The notes beneath the pieces were generated by a model. That model did not search any database, had not been told where the DNA came from, and worked only from the letters and a program-made list of their open reading frames with translations. This document shows, piece by piece, positions 1 through 8,634 of a stretch of DNA of 64,000 nt; position 1 is the stretch's first letter, and each line of letters starts with the position of its first letter. The position numbers and the translations under genes were made by a program. The stretch lies in contig NZ_CP076607.1 of NCBI RefSeq assembly GCF_018966525.1, positions 4,960,001 through 5,024,000 on the forward strand, given 5' to 3'. Source of the stretch: Paenibacillus sophorae. GTDB lineage: Bacteria > Bacillota > Bacilli > Paenibacillales > Paenibacillaceae.

Positions 1-96
1 CAGATTTTTGCTCGCCATTGCGATAACTACGGCATTATCCCCGCTGAGCACTAAATTCACCATTAATATTTCCCCAAGCAGCCATATCGATTCCAT
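1..96 (-). CDS. TerC-family integral membrane protein, N-terminal fragment (YjbE-like)
   Basis: Only the first 32 codons lie in the window; the gene runs off the left edge. The ATG at 96 has a GGGAGGA ribosome binding site seven bases upstream. The residues include the stretch NLVLSGDNAVVIAMASKN, which matches the first membrane helix of TerC/YjbE/YkoY proteins, where the conserved GDNA acids sit. Members of this family are linked to manganese export or metal loading of secreted enzymes; that role is family knowledge and is not shown here. It follows thiI on the same strand after an 87-base gap, which is too short for the yybP-ykoY manganese riboswitch often found before such genes. Confidence 0.75.
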   Translation of the reverse strand, partial: MESIWLLGEILMVNLVLSGDNAVVIAMASKNL

Positions 97-167
97 CGCA
101 CATTCCTCCCGAACCGGCTATGTAACTACTTGTATGCTCGGCTAAGGCAAGCTATGCTTCCTGTCCC

Positions 168-183
168 AGTTTCACGTGAAGGA
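168..183. promoter_or_regulatory. parS-like ParB/Spo0J binding site
   Basis: The 16 bases AGTTTCACGTGAAGGA match 13 of 16 positions of the B. subtilis parS consensus TGTTNCACGTGAAACA, including the whole central palindrome TTCACGTGAA. The site lies between the thiI stop codon and the TerC gene. Binding is inferred only, and a chance palindrome cannot be excluded. Confidence 0.4.
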
Positions 184-1464
184 TTAGAACCAATCTTCCT
201 TGACCGTTAGGATTAAATCGGCTTCATCGGCAGGACGCTCGTCTCCATGCGGAGTGACTTCAACCGTAATAGCCGCCGCAGCAGCCTCGGCAAGCCGATC
301 TCCATAGCCGGGCAGCGTCGCCTCGACTTTCTCGACTATATTGAGATTCGGATTGGTTGTGGGCGACTTCGGCAGGAACAGCGTGCAACAGTCCTCATAA
401 GGGAGAATGGATAAATCATAAGTGCCGATTTGCTGCGCCAGATCGACAATTTCGGCTTTGTCCATCATGACGAGCGGCCGCAGCAGCGGCAGCTCGGTCG
501 CACGTCCGATGACGTTCATGCTGGGCAGTGTCTGGCTTGCGACTTGACCGAGACTTTCACCGGTGATTATCGCCAGCGCACCCTCGCGTTCTGCCAGCGT
601 GGTCGCAATCCTCAGCATCGCCCTACGCATCAGTGTAATCATTAAATTGTCCTGGCCGATTCCGGCAAACGAAGTCTGTACTTCCGTAAACGGTACCAGA
701 TGCAGCCGAATCTTTCCCGCATACCGCGACAGCACTCTGGACAAATCGACAACCTTCTGCCGGGCTTCGCGGCTTGTATAAGGATAGCTGAAGAAATGAA
801 CGCATTCCACTTCCAGCCCCCGCCGCATGGAAGACCATGCTGCCACAGGACTGTCGATCCCGCCTGAAAGAAGCAGCATGGCCTTGCCGTTGGTGCCGAG
901 CGGAAATCCGCCAACTGCGGGAATATTCTCGCAGAAAATATAAGCCTGCTGCTCCCGGATCTCCACCCTCAGCTCGAGCTCCGGAGTTCTGACGTCGACG
1001 GAAAGCGCCTGAAAGGCTTTAAGCACTGGAGCGGACACCAGACGGTTCATCTCCTGCGAGCCATGCGGGAAATCCTTCCATACCCGCCGGGCATTCACTT
1101 TGAACGTTGTGCCCGGTTCAGGATTGATCATTTCGATAAATCGAAGGCTTGCATCCACGATCTCCTCGAGCACTGGCCTGACAGCCTTTACCGGACTGAT
1201 GGATGAAATGCCGAACACTTTGACGAGTGCTTTCAGCAGTTCCTCCGCTGGTTCTCCATTCAGCTCCACGTATATTCGTCCATATTCCTTGAGCAGTCTT
1301 GCCTTCGGATAAGGCTTGACTATTTCTCTGACATGCCGCAGCATCGTCTTCTCGAAACGGGTGCGGTTCTTGCCTTTAAGCGTAAACTCTCCGAAACGCA
1401 GCAGCAGCATGTCGGCGTATTCTATGCTTTTTCCCGCCAAACGCGCGGGCTCTATCGGTTTCAT
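184..1464 (-). CDS. thiI: tRNA 4-thiouridine synthase / sulfurtransferase ThiI
   Basis: ThiI adenylates U8 of tRNA and transfers sulfur to make 4-thiouridine, and in many bacteria also supplies sulfur for the thiamine thiazole. At 426 residues it has the Bacillus layout: N-terminal ferredoxin-like region beginning LLLRFGEFTLKGKNR, a THUMP domain, and the PP-loop ATPase with the pyrophosphate motif SGGIDSPVAAW. A DCCTLFLPK segment near the end carries conserved cysteines. There is no C-terminal rhodanese domain, as is usual in Bacilli. The ATG at 1464 was chosen over an in-frame TTG at 1488 because GGAGG lies 11 bases before it. It starts one base after the stop of the upstream desulfurase, so the two are probably translationally coupled, as in the B. 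subtilis nifZ-thiI operon. Confidence 0.95.
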   Translation of the reverse strand: MKPIEPARLAGKSIEYADMLLLRFGEFTLKGKNRTRFEKTMLRHVREIVKPYPKARLLKEYGRIYVELNGEPAEELLKALVKVFGISSISPVKAVRPVLEEIVDASLRFIEMINPEPGTTFKVNARRVWKDFPHGSQEMNRLVSAPVLKAFQALSVDVRTPELELRVEIREQQAYIFCENIPAVGGFPLGTNGKAMLLLSGGIDSPVAAWSSMRRGLEVECVHFFSYPYTSREARQKVVDLSRVLSRYAGKIRLHLVPFTEVQTSFAGIGQDNLMITLMRRAMLRIATTLAEREGALAIITGESLGQVASQTLPSMNVIGRATELPLLRPLVMMDKAEIVDLAQQIGTYDLSILPYEDCCTLFLPKSPTTNPNLNIVEKVEATLPGYGDRLAEAAAAAITVEVTPHGDERPADEADLILTVKEDWF

Positions 1465-1465
1465 G

Positions 1466-2617
1466 TTACCGCATGCCTCCTTCAGCAATCTTCAAAGCTT
1501 TAATTGCGCTAAGCAGCGCCAGTTCCAACGCGGCGACATCGCCTGCGGTATGCTCATCCCCGAAGCTGATGCGAATGCCGCCTACCGCCGCACTTTCATC
1601 CCGGCCAATCGCGAGCAGCACACGGCTCGGTTCGGCCAGCCGTGACGAACAGGCAGAGCGGGTGGATACCAGCATGCCGAGCTGCTCGAGCTGGCGCGCC
1701 ATAACCTCGCCTTTCATGCCGGGATAAGAAAAATGCACGATATGAGGCGCTCCCTCTTCTCTGCTGTTTATGGTGAACTCGGGTATTTCCCGCAAAAATG
1801 CCAGCAGCCTGTTCCGGAGTGGCACTATGCGGGAGACGAATTCTCCCCGCCGCTCAGCCGCCATCCGCAGCGCTTTGGCACCGGCGACGATCGCCGGCAG
1901 ATTCTCCGTTCCGGCACGAATGCCACCCTCATGAGTGCCGCCGCTCAGCAGCGGGAACATTTGAACCCCTTCTTTGACATACAGCAGGCCGCTTCCACGG
2001 GGACCGCGGATTTTATGCGGAGACAAGCTGTACAAGTCCGCTCCGAAATCCAGGGGACCTCCGGGGAGCTTGCCGAACCCCTGAACGCCGTCCACATGAA
2101 ACAACGTCCGGGGATTGGCCGACTTGACGGCGCGGCTGATCTCCGCCAGCGGCTGCACCGAGCCGATTTCGTTATTGACGTGCATTACGCTTACAAGTAC
2201 CGTATCACGCCGCACTGCGGCGGCAACCTCTGAAGGGTTCACCATTCCGTATGCATCAGGCCGGATGAAAGTCACTTCCCAGCCCATTTTTTGCAGCTGC
2301 AGGCAGCTCTCATAGACGGAAGGATGCTCGATCTCCGTCGTTATGATATGGCGGCCTCTTCCTGCATACTGCAAAGCGGCACCTTTAATGGCCAGATTGT
2401 TGCTTTCGGTCGCCCCGGAGGTGAATCTGATTTCCCCTGGAAGGACGCCAAGCGCAGCGGCGCTTACTTCCCGGGCGCGTCCAATCAGAGCGGCAGCCTC
2501 GGTCCCGGCGCGGTGCAGTGAAGAGGGATTCGCATAATGCAGCCTCATCAGCTGCTCCACCGTTCGCGCGACCTCGTCATAGGGCGGCGCGGCGGCGGCA
2601 TAATCCCAATAAATCAT
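1466..2617 (-). CDS. nifZ: Cysteine desulfurase dedicated to ThiI (NifZ/IscS-like)
   Basis: A PLP-dependent class V aminotransferase fold enzyme that takes sulfur from cysteine as a persulfide. It has 383 residues and begins MIYWDYAAAAPP, the usual NifS/IscS opening. The PLP lysine is in SPHKIRGPRGSG, and the persulfide cysteine sits in STRSACSSRLAEPS on the active-site loop. The ATG at 2617 has AAAGGAG 11 bases upstream; an in-frame TTG nine bases earlier is too close to that site. It directly precedes thiI, and in B. subtilis the equivalent protein NifZ passes sulfur to ThiI for tRNA 4-thiouridine, so the same partnership is inferred here. Confidence 0.93.
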   Translation of the reverse strand: MIYWDYAAAAPPYDEVARTVEQLMRLHYANPSSLHRAGTEAAALIGRAREVSAAALGVLPGEIRFTSGATESNNLAIKGAALQYAGRGRHIITTEIEHPSVYESCLQLQKMGWEVTFIRPDAYGMVNPSEVAAAVRRDTVLVSVMHVNNEIGSVQPLAEISRAVKSANPRTLFHVDGVQGFGKLPGGPLDFGADLYSLSPHKIRGPRGSGLLYVKEGVQMFPLLSGGTHEGGIRAGTENLPAIVAGAKALRMAAERRGEFVSRIVPLRNRLLAFLREIPEFTINSREEGAPHIVHFSYPGMKGEVMARQLEQLGMLVSTRSACSSRLAEPSRVLLAIGRDESAAVGGIRISFGDEHTAGDVAALELALLSAIKALKIAEGGMR

Positions 2618-2726
2618 ATGTGGCAAAACTCCTTTGCTGTCAATAAAGTGAAAGGATCAAACGAGAACCCGGTGGCCGAAACACGGCGCGAACGGTTTGT
2701 CCAGTTTGACCCTTTCTATTATAACG

Positions 2727-3443
2727 CTATACCGCATATTTGGCGCGGGCGCGTTCAATTTTGGCAATATAGGCCTGCGTTTCTTCCGGCAGCTTGTCCA
2801 ATTGCTGCATCAGCTCTTCGTCCGTATTCACTCCGAGCTTGATTACGCGGCCCGGACCAGCGTTATAGGCGGCAAGAGCCATTTTCTCCTGTCCGTTAAA
2901 CCGATTCAGTTGATACGACAAATAGCGGACGCCTCCGTCGATGCTTTGAGCCGGATCGAACGGATCGGATACCCCCAAACCTTCGGCGGTGCCATCCATT
3001 AGCTGCATCAGTCCCTTGGCTCCCGCTGAGGAAACAACATTCGGATTGAAAGAGGATTCCGTATCAATGACCGCTTTTATCAGATCGGCAGGCACCCCGT
3101 ATTTGGACGACGCCGCCTGAATAAGATCTTCATAGCCGGTCGGCTTTGCCGCTGTATCCGAAGCTCCGTCAATCCGGGCATCCATTCCCGCTATTTCCCC
3201 GGAAATAGCGCCTGATCCCACGGCGCCAACTTTCTGCCATAGCAGCCCGTCTTCGGACGTAGAAGTCCGGGCCTGCACATCGCCAGCAGATGACGATTGT
3301 TCTGCAAGAACCGCTTCAAAACGGGATGCTCCCGATGCTGCGTTTTCATTATTTTTTGCCGAAATGCCTGCATCGGCGGAGCTTCTCAGGTTAATCCATT
3401 TCAATTGGCCAGACTGGCTGGCGACGGCGGGATTAATATTCAT
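2727..3443 (-). CDS. Lytic transglycosylase, SLT family (YjbJ-like)
   Basis: A 238-residue protein. The first ~110 residues are polar and poorly conserved and start MNINPAVASQSGQLKWINLR, with no clear signal peptide. The C-terminal half is a Slt-type lysozyme-like domain: the catalytic glutamate lies in DTESSFNPNVVSSAGAKGL, followed by LMQLM, and the AYNAGPGRV motif closes the fold. Such enzymes cleave peptidoglycan between MurNAc and GlcNAc with formation of 1,6-anhydro ends. The layout resembles B. subtilis YjbJ. The ATG at 3443 follows an AAGAGGG-like site. A good -10 box (TATAAT at 3484-3489) lies upstream without a convincing -35. Confidence 0.85.
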   Translation of the reverse strand: MNINPAVASQSGQLKWINLRSSADAGISAKNNENAASGASRFEAVLAEQSSSAGDVQARTSTSEDGLLWQKVGAVGSGAISGEIAGMDARIDGASDTAAKPTGYEDLIQAASSKYGVPADLIKAVIDTESSFNPNVVSSAGAKGLMQLMDGTAEGLGVSDPFDPAQSIDGGVRYLSYQLNRFNGQEKMALAAYNAGPGRVIKLGVNTDEELMQQLDKLPEETQAYIAKIERARAKYAV

Positions 3444-3545
3444 GCTGCCGCATTCCCTCTTCCTTTAGTCTAGTACTATAATAATTATATCGGCTTTTGG
3501 ATTGAGTTTGTTAAATATTCCTTTATTTTATGTTTTGCGTGTTTT

Positions 3546-3590
3546 AAAAAAGGCTTTCAGCCCCTTTTCCAAGGTCCGAAAGCCTTTTTG
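3546..3590 (-). terminator. Rho-independent terminator after the DUF4190 gene
   Basis: The inverted repeat AAAAAGGCTTTC (3547-3558) and GAAAGCCTTTTT (3578-3589) forms a 12-bp stem. A-rich and T-rich stem ends give it bidirectional character. It lies just downstream of the minus-strand gene ending at 3614. Confidence 0.85.
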
Positions 3591-3613
3591 CCAACCGTTC
3601 CCTACTAAAATCT

Positions 3614-4009
3614 TTACCGCGCGAAAGGTATCATAACGAAATAACTCAATGTCGCGACAATACCAAGACCGATCGCCCAACCTCCGGCTGTTTTTCGGCC
3701 CTTATTATAAGCATAATAGCCCAATACTGCCGCCGACGGTCCCAAAATAACCGGCCAAATGAACAGAGAAGCAATTCCCAAGACAAGTCCGGCATAGCCG
3801 GCAGTCTTATTCGCCTCCCCTTCCCCGTCCGCAACCCGCTCCCCCGAATCGGCTGGAGAGGTAGAACGGACCGGAAGCGGACTGATCTCGGATGCGTATT
3901 CCTCGCGGTGCTCGGGCGCTTTCCGAGGGTAATCGACTCTGCGCGGACGCAGCGTGACTTTTTTGCGTTTGGAACCGTTCGATCCTGAACCCTTGTGTCC
4001 ACTGTCCAT
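3614..4009 (-). CDS. DUF4190-type small membrane protein
   Basis: A 131-residue protein of unknown function. The N-terminal ~70 residues are charged and rich in Ser, Arg and Lys (MDSGHKGSGSNGSKRKK...). The C-terminal part has two membrane segments around AGLVLGIASLFIWPVILGP and AIGLGIVATLSYFVMIP, joined by a short loop with YYAYNKGRKTAGG, the pattern of DUF4190. The ATG at 4009 was chosen over longer in-frame starts because a GGAGGTACCTC site precedes it; this site overlaps the stop codon of the DUF1540 gene upstream. The two are probably co-transcribed from the promoter at 4329-4358. Confidence 0.75.
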   Translation of the reverse strand: MDSGHKGSGSNGSKRKKVTLRPRRVDYPRKAPEHREEYASEISPLPVRSTSPADSGERVADGEGEANKTAGYAGLVLGIASLFIWPVILGPSAAVLGYYAYNKGRKTAGGWAIGLGIVATLSYFVMIPFAR

Positions 4010-4019
4010 GAGGTACCTC

Positions 4020-4244
4020 CTACGCTTTTGGCTTAAAGGTAAGACAACAGGTTGCAGAGGAATTTGCAGCAACATCATGATGATTCGCGAAGGTCATTTC
4101 TTCGGCGAATTCTTCTTTCATCCGGCTGCCCGAGTGCTTGTCGATTTCGATAATGATTTCCTCGGCGCGGCAGATGTTGCTTTCACCCCAATAATTACAG
4201 TTGCTCACACTGCAGTTGACTACGGTTTGTGCGGCATTTGCCAT
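4020..4244 (-). CDS. DUF1540 cysteine-rich small protein
   Basis: A 74-residue protein with a cysteine pattern typical of DUF1540: CSVSNCNYWGESNICRAEEI near the start and a terminal ATCCLTF. The spacing suggests metal binding, but no function is established for the family. The start ATG has GAGGTGAT upstream. Its stop codon forms part of the ribosome binding site of the following DUF4190 gene, so the pair is likely translationally coupled. Confidence 0.75.
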   Translation of the reverse strand: MANAAQTVVNCSVSNCNYWGESNICRAEEIIIEIDKHSGSRMKEEFAEEMTFANHHDVAANSSATCCLTFKPKA

Positions 4245-4328
4245 TTGATATCACCTCGGGTTCATTATGTCCTTCCGGCAGAGCTGTTATGCAGCGCGGG
4301 AAGTTCCGAATGTGAATCAAACCGAAAC

Positions 4329-4358
4329 AGTATAGAAGCCAAGGATACAGCATGACAA
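4329..4358 (-). promoter_or_regulatory. Sigma-A-type promoter of the DUF1540-DUF4190 pair
   Basis: On the minus strand TTGTCA (4353-4358) and TATACT (4329-4334) are separated by 18 bases. Each hexamer has one mismatch to the consensus. The DUF1540 start codon is about 85 bases downstream. Confidence 0.6.
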
Positions 4359-4371
4359 GACTCTTCGGGAA

Positions 4372-4400
4372 TAAAAAAAAGCCCCCCGCGCAGGGAGACT
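4372..4400 (-). terminator. Terminator after the YpuI-like gene
   Basis: Minus-strand stem AGTCTCCC / GGGGGGCT (with G-U pairs) followed by eight T residues, seven bases beyond the stop codon at 4408. Confidence 0.8.
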
Positions 4401-4407
4401 TTAGTGA

Positions 4408-4902
4408 TTACACTTGATTTTGCATACGTCGTTCAGTTAAATAATCGTTCTCATAATAGGTAAGATCATCGCGCAGTTCCTCATACACCTTGGTAATATC
4501 CAGCACGATATCGCGGACGGGACGGACCGGCTTTTTGCGGAAGCGGATGGCATCCTGTCCCGTGTAAGCGTAACGGCCATCTTCCGAGTAACTTTCATTT
4601 TTCGGATAAAAGAAGTTATTGACACCAAAGTGGTATACATTATAAAGCGCTTTTTGCGCAAAATCCTCATTAAATGTGGCGCGGCGGAGCGCAACTCCCA
4701 GCTTCTCGTACGACATTTCGGAGAACACCAGCAAGTGACGGAGGTCGGAAAGAAATCCTTGATAAAAATGCGCCGTTTCTTCGTCCTGTTCGGGCGCAAG
4801 CTGCGGCAACGCGTAGTGATTCAGGAATGCCTCCATTTTCTCAATGGCATATTTAAGTTTTTCTCTCGTCGTTTCGCACAAATTCTGAATATTGGCTGAC
4901 AT
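4408..4902 (-). CDS. DUF3907 family protein (YpuI-like)
   Basis: A 164-residue soluble protein without signal peptide or membrane segment. The composition is helical and charged, with a conserved-looking centre HLLVFSEMSYEKLGVALRRA and a tail rich in Tyr and Asp/Glu (YEELRDDLTYYENDYL). Length and general pattern fit the YpuI/DUF3907 family of Bacillales, whose function is unknown. The assignment rests on remembered family resemblance, so it is moderate. It is a single-gene unit with its own terminator, divergent from the S8 protease gene. Confidence 0.6.
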   Translation of the reverse strand: MSANIQNLCETTREKLKYAIEKMEAFLNHYALPQLAPEQDEETAHFYQGFLSDLRHLLVFSEMSYEKLGVALRRATFNEDFAQKALYNVYHFGVNNFFYPKNESYSEDGRYAYTGQDAIRFRKKPVRPVRDIVLDITKVYEELRDDLTYYENDYLTERRMQNQV

Positions 4903-5095
4903 GGCGGTTGCTCCCCCTTATGGTCCTCGGCTTTAATTTAACTTGCCTGCTGTTACATTATTCCTAGCATTTCAATCATTTTCATGTCTATCCTAACACA
5001 AAAACAGGTTCGGCGGTATCCCTTTTGCACATGTATAAATCAGGCTGCGTCCTCCCATTCTAACCTTATTACAATGTCAGGGAGGAGCGGGAAAT

Positions 5096-6982
5096 ATGTC
5101 GCGTAAAAATATTGTCATCGCCGGTCTGCTCACCGCGGTCTGCGCTTCCGCATTAGTGGTTAGCATGGCTTCGCGTCCCGGAACGGGGCAGAACATGCGG
5201 CAGGCAGGATACGTGCGTCCAACACAAGAGCATTCTATGAAAAAAACGGCGCTGATCCAGGATGTTACCGCCACGGAAAGGCTGAACCGCGTTGATGCGG
5301 GCCGGGATTTGCGCGCAATGCTTACGGCAACAGCAGGCAAGCCGCCGCGTGATGTTGCATTGTATGCGCAGCAGCTGGAGCATAGCCACGGGCATATAGC
5401 CATGCTCATGTGGATCGACTTCTCATCAGAGCAGATTAGGACATTCAAATCCATTCCGCCGGAAGGCACCCGTGAGCAGCAGCAGCGTCTTCGTCAGTAT
5501 CTGAATGCCGCCAAATCGGCTGTTAAAAAGTATCAATCCTACGAATCGCCCTCATTTGCCGTCGGTACCCGCAAGTATTTCATTATGGGTCAGCGGAGCC
5601 GGGATGGACAAGTCGGCGTTCTCGCCATGATCGACCAGACCGTACTCAGCCGGGTGGCCGAGCATCAACGTAAAAACTTACGGCTCATTCCCTACCCCAA
5701 GGAAGGTAAATTCCGCGTCGAGTCCGTTCATGCCGACACGCTGCGGGACATAACCGTCAAAACCGGGCATGACAATGAGAACGCGAGCCATTTTTACGAG
5801 AACGAAATCGTCGTCCGGTTCAGGGAAGGCCATCCGGGGTCAGACCAACTTAGAAAGATAGCTGCCGACATCCGCTGCGGAGCCCCCCGCAAGCTGGGTT
5901 ACGCTTACATCTTTCGTTCTGCCAATATGAGCTATTCTCAGCTCAAGACATACTTTGCCTCTAAATGGCATCCGCTGTACACCGAGCCTCACTATGTGTA
6001 CTTAACCAATGATTCCACAGATGAAAATACAGCCTCTGTTATTACTCCGAATGATCTGCTGTTCCCCGACTATCAATGGAATCTGCCAGCGATCGAAACC
6101 GGCCGGGGGTGGAATTTGTCCAAGGGCAGCAACAAGGTCACCGTCGCCGTTGTCGATACCGGTGTCCAGGCCGACCATCCCGATCTTCGCGGGCAGCTGC
6201 TCTCCGGCTATAACGCCATTTCCAGCGGAGCCAAACCGGATGATGACGTAGGCCACGGCACCCATGTCTGCGGCATAATAGGGGCACTGGTCAATAATTC
6301 CGAAGGAGTGGCGGGCATCAGCTGGTACAACAAAATCATGCCTGTTAAAGTGCTTGACAACTCCGGAGCCGGCACTACCTATGCGGTTGCCGAAGGCATT
6401 ATCTGGGCGGTGGATCACGGGGCCAAAGTCATCAATCTCAGCCTCGGCAATTATGCCGACTCGCAGTTCCTGCATGATGCCATCAAGTACGCCTACGACA
6501 AAGACGCCGTGCTCGTATCCGCAGCCGGAAACGACAACACGGAACGCCCCGGTTATCCCGCAGCCTACCCCGAGGTGCTGGCTGTTGCCGCGACGAACGC
6601 TTCGGGCGAAAAAGCGTCCTTCTCCAACTACGGCGATTACGTCGATGTCGCAGCGCCCGGTGAAAGTATCGCCAGTACGTATCCGGGCAGCCAGTACGCG
6701 GCGCTGTCGGGAACTTCCATGGCCAGCCCGCATGCCGCCGCCCTCGCCGGTCTGGTGCGCTCGCTGAATCCGGATCTGACGAACAAAGAGGTCATGGATC
6801 TCATGACCAAGAACACCGTCGATCTCGGCAACCCGGGTCATGATAAATATTTTGGCTGGGGGCAGGTGGATATCTACAAAACGCTGCAGGCGGCTTCCGG
6901 CGGCGAGGTTCCGCTTGAGCTGTGGCCGCAGCATGTCAGGGAAAAGATCAACCTGCTGGAACGCAGACTGAAGACCAAATAA
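5096..6982 (+). CDS. Secreted S8 (subtilisin-like) serine protease
   Basis: A 628-residue protease. The N-terminus MSRKNIVIAGLLTAVCASALVVS is a signal peptide or anchor. A long region of about 300 residues follows, including NEIVVRFREGHPGSDQLRKI, which resembles fervidolysin-type propeptides that inhibit and fold the enzyme. The catalytic domain starts near residue 330 (the WNLPAIETGRGW stretch is a typical subtilase entry). The triad is visible: Asp354 in VVDTGVQADHP, His387 in GHGTHVCGIIGA, and Ser541 in SGTSMASPHAAALAGL. After about residue 610 only a short basic tail remains, with no sorting motif. The ATG follows AGGGAGGAGCGG. It is flanked by minus-strand genes on both sides, so it is transcribed alone. 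Substrate unknown. Confidence 0.92.
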   Translation: MSRKNIVIAGLLTAVCASALVVSMASRPGTGQNMRQAGYVRPTQEHSMKKTALIQDVTATERLNRVDAGRDLRAMLTATAGKPPRDVALYAQQLEHSHGHIAMLMWIDFSSEQIRTFKSIPPEGTREQQQRLRQYLNAAKSAVKKYQSYESPSFAVGTRKYFIMGQRSRDGQVGVLAMIDQTVLSRVAEHQRKNLRLIPYPKEGKFRVESVHADTLRDITVKTGHDNENASHFYENEIVVRFREGHPGSDQLRKIAADIRCGAPRKLGYAYIFRSANMSYSQLKTYFASKWHPLYTEPHYVYLTNDSTDENTASVITPNDLLFPDYQWNLPAIETGRGWNLSKGSNKVTVAVVDTGVQADHPDLRGQLLSGYNAISSGAKPDDDVGHGTHVCGIIGALVNNSEGVAGISWYNKIMPVKVLDNSGAGTTYAVAEGIIWAVDHGAKVINLSLGNYADSQFLHDAIKYAYDKDAVLVSAAGNDNTERPGYPAAYPEVLAVAATNASGEKASFSNYGDYVDVAAPGESIASTYPGSQYAALSGTSMASPHAAALAGLVRSLNPDLTNKEVMDLMTKNTVDLGNPGHDKYFGWGQVDIYKTLQAASGGEVPLELWPQHVREKINLLERRLKTK

Positions 6983-6999
6983 GTACATCGATCAAACGG

Positions 7000-8589
7000 T
7001 CACATCATTCTGTCGTTCATGGCTTCCTTGAGCAGCGGCATCAGGAGCAGCAGACCGCGCTCCATTTGCTCTTCCTCCATTTGGGCATAGCAAAGCCGGA
7101 TATGGCTGGACGACGGCTCACCGGCATGGCATACATGCCCCGCCAAAAAAGAAATGCCCTGCCGCGACGCCCTTCTGTACAGCTCCCCGATGTTGACGGA
7201 ATTCGGCAGCTCCAGCCATAGATTAAGTCCGCCCCCGGGAAGTCTCCACTCCACTCCCTGCGGAGCGTGGCGTTTCAGCAGCCTGGCCGCTTTTTCCATG
7301 CGGGACCGCAGCGCGGCCCGCAGCTCCTTCGTATAAGCGTCATATTTGCCCGCGATGAACGGGAGCACCGCAAGCTGATTCAGCAGCGGGCTGCCCAAAT
7401 CGCTGGCCGCCTTGGCGGCGATCAGCCGTTCAAGGATATCGCCTTCGGCAGCAACGCAGGCAATCCGGCAGCCCGGTGCCAGCACTTTGCTGAAGCTTTT
7501 CATATAGATGACATGCCCTTCCTTATCCATGCTCTTGATGGAGGATGGAGGGGGAGAGTAAAAATATAAATCGGAAAAAGGATCATCCTCCACAATGAGA
7601 CAGCGGTAGCTTCGGGCAAGCTCGAGAAGCCGCTGTCTTCTTTCCATGCTCATCGTAACTCCGCTCGGATTCTGAAACGTAGGTACGGTATAAATCAGCT
7701 TGGGCGGACGCCGGTCGCACAGCTTCGTCAGCAGGTCGATGCGCATGCCATCTTGATCCATAGGAACAGATATCATCTCCGCTCCCCTTCCCGCAAAAAC
7801 GTCGATGGCTCCCGTATAGCTGGGCGCTTCCAGATACACCGCATCGCCGGGACCGACAAAGGTCCGGGCCACCAGATCGATTCCCTGCTGGGCCCCGCTC
7901 GTAATCATGAGATTAGCGGCGGACAGGGGGATGCCGCGTGCCCGCAGATGTGTTGTCATCACTTCCCGCAGCCCCAGATCCCCCTGAAAATTACCGTAGA
8001 CCGACATCAGCTCCGGCCGTTTCGCCACCAGCATCGTCATCGCCTCACCGATCTCTTTCAAGGGAAGCATTCCGGAATGAATGGCTGCCAGATGGAAGGA
8101 GTATTCCGCCTCGGAATAGTCGAAATTCCGCCACAGCTGCGCTCTCGGCAAATAATCCCCGTAGTCCTCCTGCCAAGCGAATTTCCTCCGCGCGCCGGAC
8201 TCCTTCTGTATTGCGTTCCGGCCTGAGCTTCGGCTTCCTCCGCCTTTTTCCTCCCAATGATTCTCACTCTTATTTCCGTCCCCATAGCCCCATTCTCCGG
8301 CCCGCCCGGCGTTTCCTGCGCGGTAATCCCCGGCTTCCTGCTTCCCGTCTTTCAGCGGGGCGACAAAGCAGCCGAGGCCTTGGCGGCGTACAATCCGCCC
8401 GCGTCTTTCGAGGTCGGCGTACGCCTTGCTGATCGTCACCTGGCTGACGCCTAGCGAGACCGCCAGCTTCCTAACCGAAGGCAGTTTCGCCCCCTTTTGC
8501 AACAGTCCGGAGGATATGCGCTGCCCTAGCGCCTCGCTAATCTGCAGCGGAAGCGGCCTGCCGCCGGCGCGGCTCAATTCGATGTGCAT
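7000..8589 (-). CDS. MocR-family regulator: GntR winged helix fused to a PLP aminotransferase domain
   Basis: The first ~75 residues are a GntR winged-helix domain (KLPSVRKLAVSLGVSQVTISKAY, then LERRGRIVRRQGLGCFV). Residues ~81-143 form an unusually long, Gly/Asn/Arg-rich linker. The rest is a fold-type I aminotransferase domain with PTFQNPSGVTMS, VEDDPFSDLYF and the PLP lysine in MKSFSKVLAPGCR. MocR proteins sense a PLP-bound amino acid or amine and regulate a neighbouring gene. The obvious target is the divergent aminotransferase at 8686. The ATG at 8589 has GGGGGTG nine bases upstream and is preferred to a GTG at 8607. Length 529. The effector is not apparent. Confidence 0.9.
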   Translation of the reverse strand: MHIELSRAGGRPLPLQISEALGQRISSGLLQKGAKLPSVRKLAVSLGVSQVTISKAYADLERRGRIVRRQGLGCFVAPLKDGKQEAGDYRAGNAGRAGEWGYGDGNKSENHWEEKGGGSRSSGRNAIQKESGARRKFAWQEDYGDYLPRAQLWRNFDYSEAEYSFHLAAIHSGMLPLKEIGEAMTMLVAKRPELMSVYGNFQGDLGLREVMTTHLRARGIPLSAANLMITSGAQQGIDLVARTFVGPGDAVYLEAPSYTGAIDVFAGRGAEMISVPMDQDGMRIDLLTKLCDRRPPKLIYTVPTFQNPSGVTMSMERRQRLLELARSYRCLIVEDDPFSDLYFYSPPPSSIKSMDKEGHVIYMKSFSKVLAPGCRIACVAAEGDILERLIAAKAASDLGSPLLNQLAVLPFIAGKYDAYTKELRAALRSRMEKAARLLKRHAPQGVEWRLPGGGLNLWLELPNSVNIGELYRRASRQGISFLAGHVCHAGEPSSSHIRLCYAQMEEEQMERGLLLLMPLLKEAMNDRMM

Positions 8590-8605
8590 CGCTCTGGTCA
8601 CCCCC

Positions 8606-8634
8606 ACTGTTATATTTAAAGCTTTACTGTTATA
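8606..8634. promoter_or_regulatory. Direct-repeat operator candidate for the MocR regulator
   Basis: ACTGTTATA occurs exactly at 8606-8614 and again at 8626-8634, starting 20 bp apart, about two helical turns. The second copy overlaps the -35 hexamer of the plus-strand promoter. MocR regulators (GabR, PdxR) typically bind direct repeats in such divergent regions. Confidence 0.5.

Noticed and set aside
97..183. yybP-ykoY manganese riboswitch before the TerC-family gene
   Set aside because: The gap to thiI is only 87 bases and no conserved riboswitch motif or terminator is visible.
8058..8285. Small frames within the MocR linker region
   Set aside because: They are alternative readings of the GC-rich linker of the regulator gene; no start signals.
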